A stretch of DNA of 20,813 nt, taken from contig JAEWMZ010000178.1 of assembly GCA_023392995.1 (NCBI GenBank), positions 1-20,813 of the forward strand. Direction: 5' to 3'. Under the pieces are notes generated by a model, which saw only the letters and a list, made by a program, of their open reading frames with translations, searched no databases and had not been told where the DNA came from. The position numbers were made by a program, and so were the translations under genes. Numbering within the stretch: position 1 is the first letter of the stretch; every line of letters starts with the position of its first letter. Shown one piece after another: positions 1 to 7,078 of this stretch. The DNA comes from Bacillota bacterium (GTDB lineage: Bacteria; Bacillota; Clostridia; Lachnospirales; Lachnospiraceae).

Positions 1-981
1 GAAAAATACCCAAGAATTATTCGAATCATTTTAAGCGGTTACGCAGATGAAAAGCCCATGTTCAAGGCTTTACTGCACAATATTGCAACTCTATATGTAT
101 TCAAGCCCTGGAACAATAACGTATTGCTGGAAAGTATTAATAAGCTTTTTGCAGATAGTACACAGTTAAGCTCCGAGGATTTATCCGGCCTGATCACGGA
201 TTTAGGCTGTACCTCCTGCGTTCCCAAGAATTGTGAAAAGATGATTTCACTGGTGGAAGCTGAGGATATGGATCAGCTCATCGTGGAAATAGAAAAAGAT
301 CCTGATATCTCAAGCCTGCTGCATCAGGTTACCAGCTCCGCTGTATACGGTGTCATGCCAAATACGGTAAAACAAGCGGCGATTTATCTTGGTTTACCTA
401 ATTTGAAATGCTTCCTGCACTGGGCATGTGTCATCAGCTCCACCAAACACACCGACGACATCAAGGAACATCCGGAGATACTTTGGCAGCATTCCTACTT
501 AACAAACCGGATTCTCCTCTTCTTTTATGAAGCCTTCCTTCACAAACAGCCGCCGGATTCTGCTCTGTTTGCCGGATTATTGCACAATATCGGACTTATT
601 ATCATCGTGGATGCTTTACAGAAAAAGGGTGAGCTGGAGCTTAAAAGCCTTACGGTTAATGACTATATCCGAATGGAAAATGGTGAATACGAGAAAAAGC
701 ACCAGGAAATCGGCGCTTATTTTCTAGATCAATGGGATATTCCCTTCCAGATGTATGAAGTGGCATTAAATCACCATAAGCCTATGCAGTCCTCCATTAT
801 TTTCAATGAATTGGTCTACGCAGTGCATCTGGCGCAAGCTTACGCCTGGAAGATTTTAGAAGGCACAGAACAACTACTGGTTGAACCAGAAGTATTTGAA
901 CAGCTGGGCATCAACAAAGCCGATTTTGAAAAACGGCTTCAGCGTTATTTAAAAGGAAGTTTCCTGTTCCAGCCAGTTTAA
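1..981 (+). CDS. Response regulator (receiver + HDOD domain), 5' end outside the window
   Basis: The reading frame is open from base 1, so the true start lies upstream and the apparent ATG at 58 is internal. The first codons read through LSGYAD and later YVFKPW. These match the end of a receiver domain: the beta-4 Ser/Thr, and the beta-5 Lys-Pro-Trp pattern common in response regulators with HD-type outputs. The rest is an HDOD domain. It shows a WQHS helix, a GLLHNIG motif where catalytic HD enzymes would have HD (here HN), and a later NHHKP segment. HDOD proteins are generally non-catalytic relatives of HD-GYP phosphodiesterases that act in signalling, so the lost Asp fits that class. The phospho-acceptor Asp is outside the window. 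Its stop overlaps the convergent Cys-cluster gene by 33 bp and no terminator separates them. The partner kinase and the output target cannot be seen. Confidence 0.85.
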   Translation, partial: EKYPRIIRIILSGYADEKPMFKALLHNIATLYVFKPWNNNVLLESINKLFADSTQLSSEDLSGLITDLGCTSCVPKNCEKMISLVEAEDMDQLIVEIEKDPDISSLLHQVTSSAVYGVMPNTVKQAAIYLGLPNLKCFLHWACVISSTKHTDDIKEHPEILWQHSYLTNRILLFFYEAFLHKQPPDSALFAGLLHNIGLIIIVDALQKKGELELKSLTVNDYIRMENGEYEKKHQEIGAYFLDQWDIPFQMYEVALNHHKPMQSSIIFNELVYAVHLAQAYAWKILEGTEQLLVEPEVFEQLGINKADFEKRLQRYLKGSFLFQPV

Positions 982-1230
982 GTACTCCATGGCCGCTTCG
1001 TCCTGGAAGCCGCACATTTCCCTGGAGGGCTTAAGACTGGAGCATACCGCCGGCCGGAGTGAGGAACCAAACAGCTGGCAGAGATTATTCTCTGACAACT
1101 GAATGCAACGAACTCCGGCCGGCTTTCCATTTGGCATTCCTGGAATAGCCGATGAAATTGAGGGCGCGATGCAACAAGCACCGCACCCTTTTCTACACTC
1201 AACGATTGGAAGCTTTCCTTCTTCACACAT
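949..1230 (-). CDS. YkgJ-family cysteine cluster protein
   Basis: A 93-residue protein with the spaced cysteines of the YkgJ/UPF0153 metal-cluster family: CRKGCGACC near residue 12, then RC, then C-x-LF with RPxxC, and a last Cys near residue 73. Such proteins are predicted to bind Zn or an Fe-S cluster, and their role is poorly known. The ATG lies inside the end of the NADH oxidase gene (8-bp overlap), so the two are probably co-transcribed and translationally coupled. The 3' end overlaps the convergent HDOD gene by 33 bp. A second frame in the same interval (978-1226) is a shadow, because only this frame gives the ordered Cys pattern. The family call is firm; the function is unknown. Confidence 0.8.
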   Translation of the reverse strand: MCEEGKLPIVECRKGCGACCIAPSISSAIPGMPNGKPAGVRCIQLSENNLCQLFGSSLRPAVCSSLKPSREMCGFQDEAAMEYLNWLEQETSF

Positions 1231-2587
1231 CTTTACTCTCCAAGCTTCTCTCTTGCTCTAACGCCGCCTGTGCCAATAAATTCAGATAATTCCAAGGCCG
1301 ATTAAAATGAGGCTGGAAGAAAAAATCAACATAGGCCAGATCTTCTATGGTCATATGATTCTGTATTGCCAGAGACAGGGTATTCGCAGATTGTGTGATG
1401 TCATATTTAGACATCACCTGCCCTCCTACAATTCGATTGGTGCCCACTTCGTACACTAGTTGCATCAGCACCTCTTCTGTCGTTGGCATAAACTCGGGAC
1501 GATACATATCCTTAAAAGTAACCGCTCGCACGTTCAGTCCAAAAGCTGGGGCACTGCCTACCGTAACTCCGGTGGAGCCAATGTTATAGCCAAACAAATG
1601 TAAACCGGAGGTTGATTGGGTTCCACGGTATTTTACCTTCGGTTTTGCAATGTTCTTGCCAATCAGCATTCCCATTCGAACAGCATTTGTCGCCAAAGGA
1701 ATATACGCCTGGCCTCCACTTGGATTATAATGAACGCTGCAGCTGTCGCCTGCGGCAAAAATATCCGGGTCACTGGTTCTCATATATTCATCTACAATAA
1801 TTGCTCCATTGGGTAACATCTCAACTTTACCTTTTAAAAGGTCATTGTTGGGACGAAAGCCTACGCAAAGAATTACCATATCTGCTTTGAATTCCTGCTC
1901 CGAGGTAACAACCGCATCTACTTTTCCCTCAGCATCAGCGCGGAAGCTTTGAACCGCCTGATTAAGCGCCAGAACTATTCCCCGGGCTTTCAAATCCTGC
2001 TCCAACAGATCCGTAAATTCCTTATCCAGATATTTATTCAAAATCCGATCCAGCCCATCCACTAAGGTTACTTCCTTACCGGATTCACGGAATGCTTCTA
2101 CCAGCTCAATACCAATATAGCCGCCGCCGACAATTACCACTCGCTTTGCATTTTGTGTCTGGCGAATGATCTCATTGGCCTGTTCATAGTTTTTGCATAG
2201 TAATATATTCTTACTGTCTATACCGGGAATTGGCGGTATTACCGGCCACGAACCCGTAGTATTAACCAGTTTATCGTATTCCACCTCCATGCATTCTCCG
2301 GTGATCAGATTTTCTGCTACTATTTTCTTGGCTTCTGTGTCAATGCTTTTTACATTATGCTTAATGTATATCTTTGCGCCCATCTTCTGAAGTTCTTCCG
2401 GATTGGAGTAAAACAGACCTGCCGCATCCTTTACGACTCCACCCACATATAAGGCAATACCGCAGGATAAGAAGGATATATTATCATTGCGCTCAAATAC
2501 TGAGATATCTGCCTCGGGATTCTCCTTTAAAATTGTCTTAACCGCACTTGTTCCTGCATGGGTACATCCAATAACTACAACTTTCAT
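1223..2587 (-). CDS. nox: NADH oxidase, FAD-dependent (H2O-forming type)
   Basis: A 454-residue flavoprotein of the pyridine nucleotide-disulfide oxidoreductase class. It has an N-terminal FAD fold (VVVIGCTHAGTSA) and the redox-active Cys in SFLSCGIALYVGG near residue 42, the position of the Cys-sulfenic acid in streptococcal NADH oxidases and CoA-disulfide reductases. The NAD-binding fold is VVIVGGGYIGIEL near residue 150, and the second FAD motif is DIFAAGDSC. The C-terminal dimer domain ends in DFFFQPHFNRPWNYLNLLAQ, which favours Nox over CoA-disulfide reductase or NADH peroxidase. Expected reaction: 2 NADH + O2 to 2 NAD+ + 2 H2O in the cytoplasm, for oxygen removal or NAD regeneration. 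An AGGAGGA site lies 6-7 bases before the ATG. The Cys-cluster gene follows with an 8-bp overlap, and hxlR lies upstream on the same strand. CoA-disulfide reductase activity is the main alternative. Confidence 0.85.
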   Translation of the reverse strand: MKVVVIGCTHAGTSAVKTILKENPEADISVFERNDNISFLSCGIALYVGGVVKDAAGLFYSNPEELQKMGAKIYIKHNVKSIDTEAKKIVAENLITGECMEVEYDKLVNTTGSWPVIPPIPGIDSKNILLCKNYEQANEIIRQTQNAKRVVIVGGGYIGIELVEAFRESGKEVTLVDGLDRILNKYLDKEFTDLLEQDLKARGIVLALNQAVQSFRADAEGKVDAVVTSEQEFKADMVILCVGFRPNNDLLKGKVEMLPNGAIIVDEYMRTSDPDIFAAGDSCSVHYNPSGGQAYIPLATNAVRMGMLIGKNIAKPKVKYRGTQSTSGLHLFGYNIGSTGVTVGSAPAFGLNVRAVTFKDMYRPEFMPTTEEVLMQLVYEVGTNRIVGGQVMSKYDITQSANTLSLAIQNHMTIEDLAYVDFFFQPHFNRPWNYLNLLAQAALEQERSLESKDV

Positions 2588-2628
2588 AGCTCTTCCTCCT
2601 ATTTATAGTCTATAAAAATAATATTAAA

Positions 2629-2647
2629 AATAGTAATCGTTATTATT
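2629..2647. promoter_or_regulatory. 19-bp dyad upstream of nox, candidate operator
   Basis: AATAGTAA - TCG - TTATTATT forms an inverted repeat (7 of 8 arm positions pair) about 30 bp before the nox ribosome binding site. It resembles a Fur-family operator in length and AT content. Just upstream, 2659-2673 reads TTATAATAATTCTAG, which matches 12 of the 14 fixed positions of the PerR box. The surroundings are very AT-rich, so chance similarity is a real possibility. Confidence 0.35.
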
Positions 2648-2728
2648 TGTCTATTATATTATAATAATTCTAGTTTGAATATAGTATTTTTATACAATTC
2701 TTATAAAACTCAGAGCTGTTCTTTTTGG

Positions 2729-3079
2729 TTATTTTATACTGTCTTTTTGTATGCTATTCTTTAGAAAATCAATATACTGACTTCCCCAGATCTCAAGCGC
2801 ATCAAGTACCGGCTGGAACTGTTTGCCCAGCTCACTTAATTCATATTCTACCTTTGGTGGAATCTGACTATAGACCGTTCTAATAATTAAACCATTCTCC
2901 TCCATCATTCGTAGCTGCTTTGTGAGCGTAGCCTGGGTAAGCTCCGGTAATGCTCGCTGCAACTCATTAAAACGCATTACTTTTAGACTAAGCTGATATA
3001 AAATTAGTAAGGTCCATTTTCCCGTTAATATTTTCTGCGCTGTCACATAGGGACAAAGTCCAAATAGATCGTCTTGCAT
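2729..3079 (-). CDS. HxlR-family transcriptional regulator
   Basis: A winged-helix regulator of the HxlR/YodB family. The diagnostic pattern is present: CPYVTAQKILTGKWTLLIL, then RFNELQRALPELTQATLTKQLRMMEENGLI, then the wing with PPKVEYELSELG. The Cys at about residue 9 occupies the position used for thiol-based redox or quinone sensing in Bacillus YodB/HypR. That role is possible here but not shown. I chose the ATG at 3079 (116 residues) rather than the one at 3091, because AGGAG sits four bases before 3079 and nothing resembling a site precedes 3091. The gene is divergent from a PNPOx-like flavin gene, a common HxlR arrangement, with a dyad in the gap. It is also upstream of nox on the same strand, so it may act in an oxidative-stress context. 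Confidence 0.87.
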   Translation of the reverse strand: MQDDLFGLCPYVTAQKILTGKWTLLILYQLSLKVMRFNELQRALPELTQATLTKQLRMMEENGLIIRTVYSQIPPKVEYELSELGKQFQPVLDALEIWGSQYIDFLKNSIQKDSIK

Positions 3080-3120
3080 GATTCTCCTCATTTCTGTATT
3101 ACTTTCACTATGACACTTAT

Positions 3121-3138
3121 AGTATCCAAAAAGATACT
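3121..3138. promoter_or_regulatory. Inverted repeat in the hxlR / PNPOx divergent gap, candidate HxlR operator
   Basis: AGTATC - CAAAAA - GATACT is a perfect 6-bp dyad with a 6-bp spacer, 42 bp upstream of the hxlR start. HxlR-type regulators bind short dyads of this size next to their own genes, so autoregulation and control of the divergent gene are likely. Confidence 0.55.
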
Positions 3139-3159
3139 TACTTTACTAAAATATCGTAG

Positions 3160-3187
3160 TTGATTTTATTAATATACACTGTATAAT
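3160..3187 (+). promoter_or_regulatory. Sigma-A-type promoter for the PNPOx-like gene
   Basis: TTGATT, a 16-bp spacer, and a perfect TATAAT at 3182-3187, followed by about 50 bp of leader and a GGAGGA site at 3228-3233, eight bases before the ATG. The dyad at 3121-3138 lies immediately upstream of the -35. Confidence 0.65.
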
Positions 3188-3241
3188 TATATCGAAAGTG
3201 GGAACACAAATCAATATAAATTATAATGGAGGAACCATCGA

Positions 3242-3637
3242 ATGAAAGAGGTATATGAATACTTAAAGAACTGCGGAGTTTTCTATTTGGCAACAACAGA
3301 AGGCGATCAGCCAAGAGTGCGCCCTTTTGGTGCAATCGATATCTTCGAAGACAAATTTTACTTTCAGACCGGAAAAATTAAAGAGGTTTACAAGCAGCTT
3401 GTTAAGAACCCTAAAATTGAAATCAGCGCTATGTCCAAGGAGGGAACCTGGATTCGTCTCGAGGCGCATGCGTTCGTTGACGATCGTATTGAAGTAAAAC
3501 AGCATATGCTGGATGAGAACCCAAGCCTGAAATCAAGATATGCTGCTGATGACGGTAATACTGCGGTATTTTATTTAGAGAATGCAACCGCTACCATCTA
3601 CGCCTTCACCGGCGAGCCTAAGGTGATAAAGTTCTAA
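3242..3637 (+). CDS. Pyridoxamine 5'-phosphate oxidase-like FMN-binding protein
   Basis: A 131-residue single-domain split-barrel protein. The N-terminus, VYEYLKNCGVFYLATTEGDQPRVRPFG, is the characteristic start of small PNPOx-like flavin proteins: a strand with LATTEG followed by the PRVRPFG phosphate/FMN contact segment. Later segments (FYFQTGKIKEVYKQL, NPKIEISAM, WIRLEAHAF) fit the same fold. These proteins usually bind FMN or F420 and are often poorly characterised reductases. True PNPO activity is unlikely because the C-terminal PLP-binding region of PdxH is absent. It has its own promoter and ribosome binding site and is divergent from hxlR, which suggests induction by electrophiles or oxidants. 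Confidence 0.85.
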   Translation: MKEVYEYLKNCGVFYLATTEGDQPRVRPFGAIDIFEDKFYFQTGKIKEVYKQLVKNPKIEISAMSKEGTWIRLEAHAFVDDRIEVKQHMLDENPSLKSRYAADDGNTAVFYLENATATIYAFTGEPKVIKF

Positions 3638-3686
3638 TTAGGATTCCCTGATTATTTAATCAACAAAATCTGATATTAATTATCCT

Positions 3687-3736
3687 GTGGTTTAGATACC
3701 TGTAACAACACATTATCTTTACAATATCTAAACCAC
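3687..3736. terminator. Long hairpin between convergent genes, possible bidirectional terminator
   Basis: Perfect 12-bp arms (GTGGTTTAGATA at 3687-3698 and its complement at 3725-3736) enclose a second 5-bp stem (TGTAA 3701-3705 / TTACA 3719-3723). It lies between the convergent PNPOx-like and hypD genes, 24 bp past the hypD stop. There is no clear T-run on either side, so a terminator role rests on position and stem strength. Confidence 0.5.
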
Positions 3737-3759
3737 TTATTCGTACTGTCCAATGCATA

Positions 3760-4803
3760 TCAATTGCAACTTCGAAACCATATTCCACAGACTCCTTCCA
3801 TAGAACCCATACATGAACCGATTGCATTCTTTGGAGTACATATCTTCTGAAACATCATACATTCAATTGGCTGAATTCTTCCCACGATTACGTCCTTGCA
3901 ACAACAGCCCATTGGCAAAGTTTCCTCTGGATCCAAGAAGCTGCTGCCCGCATCAAACCTGTCATATTCCTGCTTTAACCTGAATCCGGAATACTCCAGC
4001 CTACCGATTCCCCGCCAGTAATCCGGGAGAAGATCATAATACTGATCCATTAACTCTAAAGCTCTTTTATTTCCTTCTTCCATTACCACACTGGAATAGA
4101 AGTTCTTAACCCCGGGTCTGCCCTGCTGAATTTGCTGAACAATTTCATATATCGCTGTTAAAATATGATCCCCTTCAAATCCAGTAATCACAAAGGGTTT
4201 TTGATAATGTAGACATAATTCTTGATAGACGGCACTTCCAGTTACAACGCTGATATGCCCAGGGCACAGAAATCCATCAATCTCCTTTTCCGTATCGCAT
4301 ATAAATGTCAGTGCCGGAAGAATTGTCTTGATGGAGGTCATTAATTTCAGGTTTTTGATATTAAGCTCTCTGATTGCCTCCATGAAAAGCGCATAGATTG
4401 GTGCCGCTGTCTCAAACCCAATCGCAGCAAATATATAGTTTATTTCTCTATGCTCGAGAGCAGCTTTCACTGCAGTCAGGGGAGAATAGAGAACCTGTAC
4501 CCTTGCCCCCTTTTCTCTTGCTTCCTCTAGTGACATTTTGCTCCCCCTCACCTTAAGTATATCTCCAAAGGTCAAAACACAATAGTTCTCCATTAGGGCA
4601 TACTCTAGCAATCGGTCAATATAAGCGGGCGATGTTACACAGATCGGGCAGCCGGGTCCTGAGATCAGTTGTATTCTAGGTGAGAGCAAGTTTCTGATTC
4701 CATGCTTGAATACACTTGCTGTATGGCTTGCACATATCTCCATAATTCTAATTGGCTTACCATCGTATTCCTTCAGTTCCTTCTTCACCTGCTCAATAGA
4801 CAT
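3760..4803 (-). CDS. hypD: HypD-family [NiFe]-hydrogenase maturation protein, orphan copy
   Basis: A 347-residue HypD homologue. HypD, with HypC, is the scaffold on which the Fe(CN)2CO group of [NiFe]-hydrogenase is built. The key cysteines are present: C24 in MEICASHT, C52 and C55 in GPGCPICV, the CPGHIS motif at 180-185, and a C-terminal Fe-S set including C302, C315, C322 and C339. Two conserved stretches differ from the usual forms. The common CGGHT/CGTHT is CASHT here, and the usual GxCMVSxEG is GSCMGSMEG. It is a little shorter than most HypD proteins (about 360-370). An AAGGAGG site precedes the ATG. No hypC, hypE, hypF or hydrogenase subunit is in the window, so this may be a paralogue with a different client. 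Confidence 0.85.
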   Translation of the reverse strand: MSIEQVKKELKEYDGKPIRIMEICASHTASVFKHGIRNLLSPRIQLISGPGCPICVTSPAYIDRLLEYALMENYCVLTFGDILKVRGSKMSLEEAREKGARVQVLYSPLTAVKAALEHREINYIFAAIGFETAAPIYALFMEAIRELNIKNLKLMTSIKTILPALTFICDTEKEIDGFLCPGHISVVTGSAVYQELCLHYQKPFVITGFEGDHILTAIYEIVQQIQQGRPGVKNFYSSVVMEEGNKRALELMDQYYDLLPDYWRGIGRLEYSGFRLKQEYDRFDAGSSFLDPEETLPMGCCCKDVIVGRIQPIECMMFQKICTPKNAIGSCMGSMEGVCGIWFRSCN

Positions 4804-4915
4804 TCCTTGCAGCCTCCTTAAACCTAATCAAAATTTCCTCATTTCTTTCCCTCGTTAAATCTTCTCTCAAGCTCTCTTCTGCAAAACTGGCCTGTACAAA
4901 CCTTTGACTAATAAT
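4793..4915 (-). pseudogene. Possible 3' remnant of a gene overlapping the hypD start
   Basis: A 40-codon open stretch, ending in a TGA that overlaps the first codons of hypD, reads like genuine protein: it includes FAEESLREDLTRERNEEILI and ends in FKEAARNVY. It has no good start codon. The same frame continues upstream for 26 codons beyond an in-frame TGA (4916-4918) to a TAG (4997-4999). This would fit the decayed end of a former operon partner of hypD. I do not recognise the protein, and chance coding-like composition is possible. Confidence 0.25.
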
Positions 4916-4918
4916 TCA

Positions 4919-5282
4919 GACATTTTCTTGTATACGGTTTGTCTTTGTCTCGATATAATAATTATGAATGTACTCTTTGTATCTAGCCTTCAAATTCTAT
5001 GTTTCTACCTGAAATCGCTGCATACATGCTCCAGCTGTTTTTCTGATTAACAAGCATTGTTCACTCATTTATATTCTTTATATTATATTCTTTCCTGGTT
5101 TATTACTCTCATTTCTTTTCTGTTTTAGATCTAAATCCAAGCATGACAAGCTTAATTGCTTTTTTCCGGTTTTCCTAGAGGATTTTAAAGTCCCGTCCTT
5201 CTCTAAGCTTTACAAATCCAATATTTTAAGGTTACTTTTCCCATCTCAAATGATATACTTTTTTTCCCATCTCAAATTTCTC
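4919..5282. other. AT-rich intergenic stretch upstream of the serS promoter
   Basis: I see no convincing gene here. The only clear structure is a perfect 16-nt direct repeat, TTTTCCCATCTCAAAT, at 5236-5251 and 5262-5277. It is spaced 26 bp start to start and ends 5 bp before the -35 of the serS promoter. Confidence 0.5.
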
Positions 5283-5311
5283 TTGCCAACAATTGCAAAC
5301 AGTTATATAAT
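5283..5311 (+). promoter_or_regulatory. Promoter of the serS T-box transcript
   Basis: TTGCCA at 5283-5288, a 17-bp spacer and a perfect TATAAT at 5306-5311. It is placed so that the transcript begins about 20 bases before the first pairing strand of the T-box stem I. Confidence 0.75.
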
Positions 5312-5319
5312 ATAAGAAA

Positions 5320-5557
5320 TATGTGATAAACAGCATTGATAAAAGCTATGATTCCTGATTTTCTTCAGAGAGCCGGTGTTTGGTGTGAACCGGTGAAAGG
5401 ATGAATCGTTCCACTTTTGGAGCTGTCGGCGAAGAGTCGAAAGGTTGGTACCCTCTATCGTACTTTTGAGTGGCTGAGGCATAGCTTCGGCAATTTGGGT
5501 GGCAACACGGATTCCTTTCGTCCCATGTTATGAACATGGCTTGAAGGAATTTTTTTT
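5320..5557 (+). ncRNA. T-box leader (serine-specific), transcription attenuator of serS
   Basis: A tRNA-sensing leader. In stem I the AGAGAGCCGGTG and GGTGTGAACCGG segments match the usual distal part. TGATTC (5349-5354) pairs with GAATCG (5403-5408), and AAAAG (5341-5345) with CTTTT (5414-5418). The specifier loop between them contains UCC (5410-5412, a Ser codon) followed by the usual purine. The T-box itself is TGGGTGGCAACACGG at 5496-5510. Its UGGC bulge is complementary to a GCCA tRNA end, as expected for tRNA-Ser with discriminator G73. The terminator stem follows at 5511-5550 (ATTCCTT paired with AAGGAAT around an inner CATGTT/AACATG stem) and runs into T's to 5557. Uncharged tRNA-Ser should favour the antiterminator and serS expression. 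Confidence 0.9.
5511..5557 (+). terminator. T-box attenuator terminator
   Basis: The two-part stem described for the leader ends in a run of nine T's at 5549-5557. It competes with an antiterminator formed by the T-box sequence just upstream. Confidence 0.85.
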
Positions 5558-5676
5558 ATGAGTTTTTATATGCTATACCCACTGTTTTATCACATCAGGA
5601 AGGAATTCTTCCCAGGGTGTTTGTGGAATACTAAAAGTTTGAAAGCTACCAGGTGTAGCAGATTGGAGGCAGTAAC

Positions 5677-6963
5677 ATGTTAGATTTAAAATTTGTCAGA
5701 GAAAATCCTGAGATTGTAAAGCAAAATATTCGTAATAAATTCCAGGACAACAAATTATCCTTAGTCGATGAGGTAATTGCTCTCGATGTAGAAAACAGAA
5801 ATGCGAAGCAGGAAGCGGATAATCTTAGATTTGAAAGAAATAAGCTTTCTAAGCAAATCGGCGCCTTGATGGGTCAGGGTAAACGGGAGGAAGCAGAGGA
5901 ACTTAAGAAACAAGTAACCGCTGACTCAGAACGCCTCACCGCTCTGGAGGCAAAAGAAGCTGAACTTGAGGAAAAAATCAAGAAAATAATGATGATCATA
6001 CCAAACATTATTGACCCTAGCGTGCCCATTGGTAAGGATGACAGCGATAATGTTGAGGTTCAAAGATACGGCGAGCCCGTAATCCCGGATTTCGATATTC
6101 CTTATCATGCGGAGATTATGGAAAGCTTCAACGGCCTCGACCTAGACAGCGCAAGAAAGGTAGCCGGTAACGGATTCTATTATTTAATGGGGGATATCGC
6201 GAGAATTCACTCCTCTGTTATCTCCTATGCAAGAGATTTCATGATTGATCGGGGCTTTACCTACTGTATTCCTCCTTATATGATCCGAAGCGAGGTTGTT
6301 ACCGGAGTCATGAGCTTTGCAGAAATGGAAGCAATGATGTACAAGATCGAGGGTGAGGACTTATTCTTAATCGGCACCAGCGAGCATTCCATGATCGGTA
6401 AATATATTGATACCATCCTCTCAGAGGATTCCCTGCCGCAGGCTCTCACCAGCTATTCTCCTTGCTTTCGAAAAGAAAAAGGTGCTCATGGTCTAGAGGA
6501 GCGAGGTGTCTATCGTATCCATCAGTTCGAGAAGCAGGAAATGATTGTAGTCTGCAAGCCCGAAGACAGCATGGCCTGGTTTGATAAATTATGGCAGAAC
6601 ACCGTAGACTTATTCCGCAGCCTGGATATTCCGGTAAGAACTCTGGAATGCTGCTCCGGTGATCTTGCTGACTTAAAAGTAAAATCCATCGATGTGGAAG
6701 CCTGGTCTCCTAGACAAAAGAAATACTTTGAGGTAGGCAGCTGCTCCAACTTAGGGGATGCTCAGGCTCGCCGTCTAAAGATCCGTGTTAACGGTGAAGA
6801 TGGTAAATACTTTGCCCATACCTTAAACAATACAGTAGTTGCTCCTCCCCGTATGCTGATTGCATTCCTGGAGAATAACTTAAATGCAGACGGTTCTGTA
6901 AGCATTCCGAAGGCTTTACAGCCATATATGGGCGGAAAGACTGTAATCAATAAATTGAACTAG
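5677..6963 (+). CDS. serS: Seryl-tRNA synthetase (divergent type)
   Basis: A 428-residue class II synthetase that charges tRNA-Ser with serine in the cytoplasm. Residues about 30-105 form the charged, heptad-rich coiled-coil arm that holds the long variable arm of tRNA-Ser. The Ser-binding TSE motif is at 234-236, motif 2 is FRKEKGAHGLEERG (264-277) with HQFEKQE after it, and motif 3 is PPRMLIAFLEN (390-400, Arg392). The active site differs from the usual bacterial SerRS. HTLNNTVVAPPRM replaces the usual LNGSGLAVGRT, and GAHGLEERGVYRIHQF replaces GSAGRDTRGLxRxHQF; both look more like the archaeal-type variant. The start is fixed by GGAGG seven bases upstream. Expression is under the serine T-box, which supports the substrate. 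The genome may hold a second, conventional serS. Confidence 0.92.
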   Translation: MLDLKFVRENPEIVKQNIRNKFQDNKLSLVDEVIALDVENRNAKQEADNLRFERNKLSKQIGALMGQGKREEAEELKKQVTADSERLTALEAKEAELEEKIKKIMMIIPNIIDPSVPIGKDDSDNVEVQRYGEPVIPDFDIPYHAEIMESFNGLDLDSARKVAGNGFYYLMGDIARIHSSVISYARDFMIDRGFTYCIPPYMIRSEVVTGVMSFAEMEAMMYKIEGEDLFLIGTSEHSMIGKYIDTILSEDSLPQALTSYSPCFRKEKGAHGLEERGVYRIHQFEKQEMIVVCKPEDSMAWFDKLWQNTVDLFRSLDIPVRTLECCSGDLADLKVKSIDVEAWSPRQKKYFEVGSCSNLGDAQARRLKIRVNGEDGKYFAHTLNNTVVAPPRMLIAFLENNLNADGSVSIPKALQPYMGGKTVINKLN

Positions 6964-6986
6964 CATCGAGTGTGCCCAGTTGTCTG

Positions 6987-7032
6987 GCTCATTAGAACGT
7001 GTGCCCACTGGACACACGTTCTAATGAGCTTT
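6987..7032 (+). terminator. Rho-independent terminator after serS
   Basis: Perfect 17-bp arms (6987-7003 and 7013-7029) with a 9-nt loop, followed by TTTT, 24 bp past the serS stop. A second small hairpin (TTGAGG/CCTCAA, 7032-7049) follows and may help stop the converging ABC transporter transcript. Confidence 0.85.
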
Positions 7033-7078
7033 TGAGGCTGCTACCTCAAGAGCTTTCTTGTTAATCAAAAAAACGGCA

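Noticed and set aside
2588..2728. Rex operator ahead of nox
   Set aside because: Rex often controls NADH-related genes, but no TTGTTAA-N4-TTAACAA-like sequence is present.
4919..5150. Small genes in the gap upstream of hypD
   Set aside because: Only very short frames broken by stops; a 24-codon ATG frame near 5060 has no ribosome binding site or recognisable sequence.
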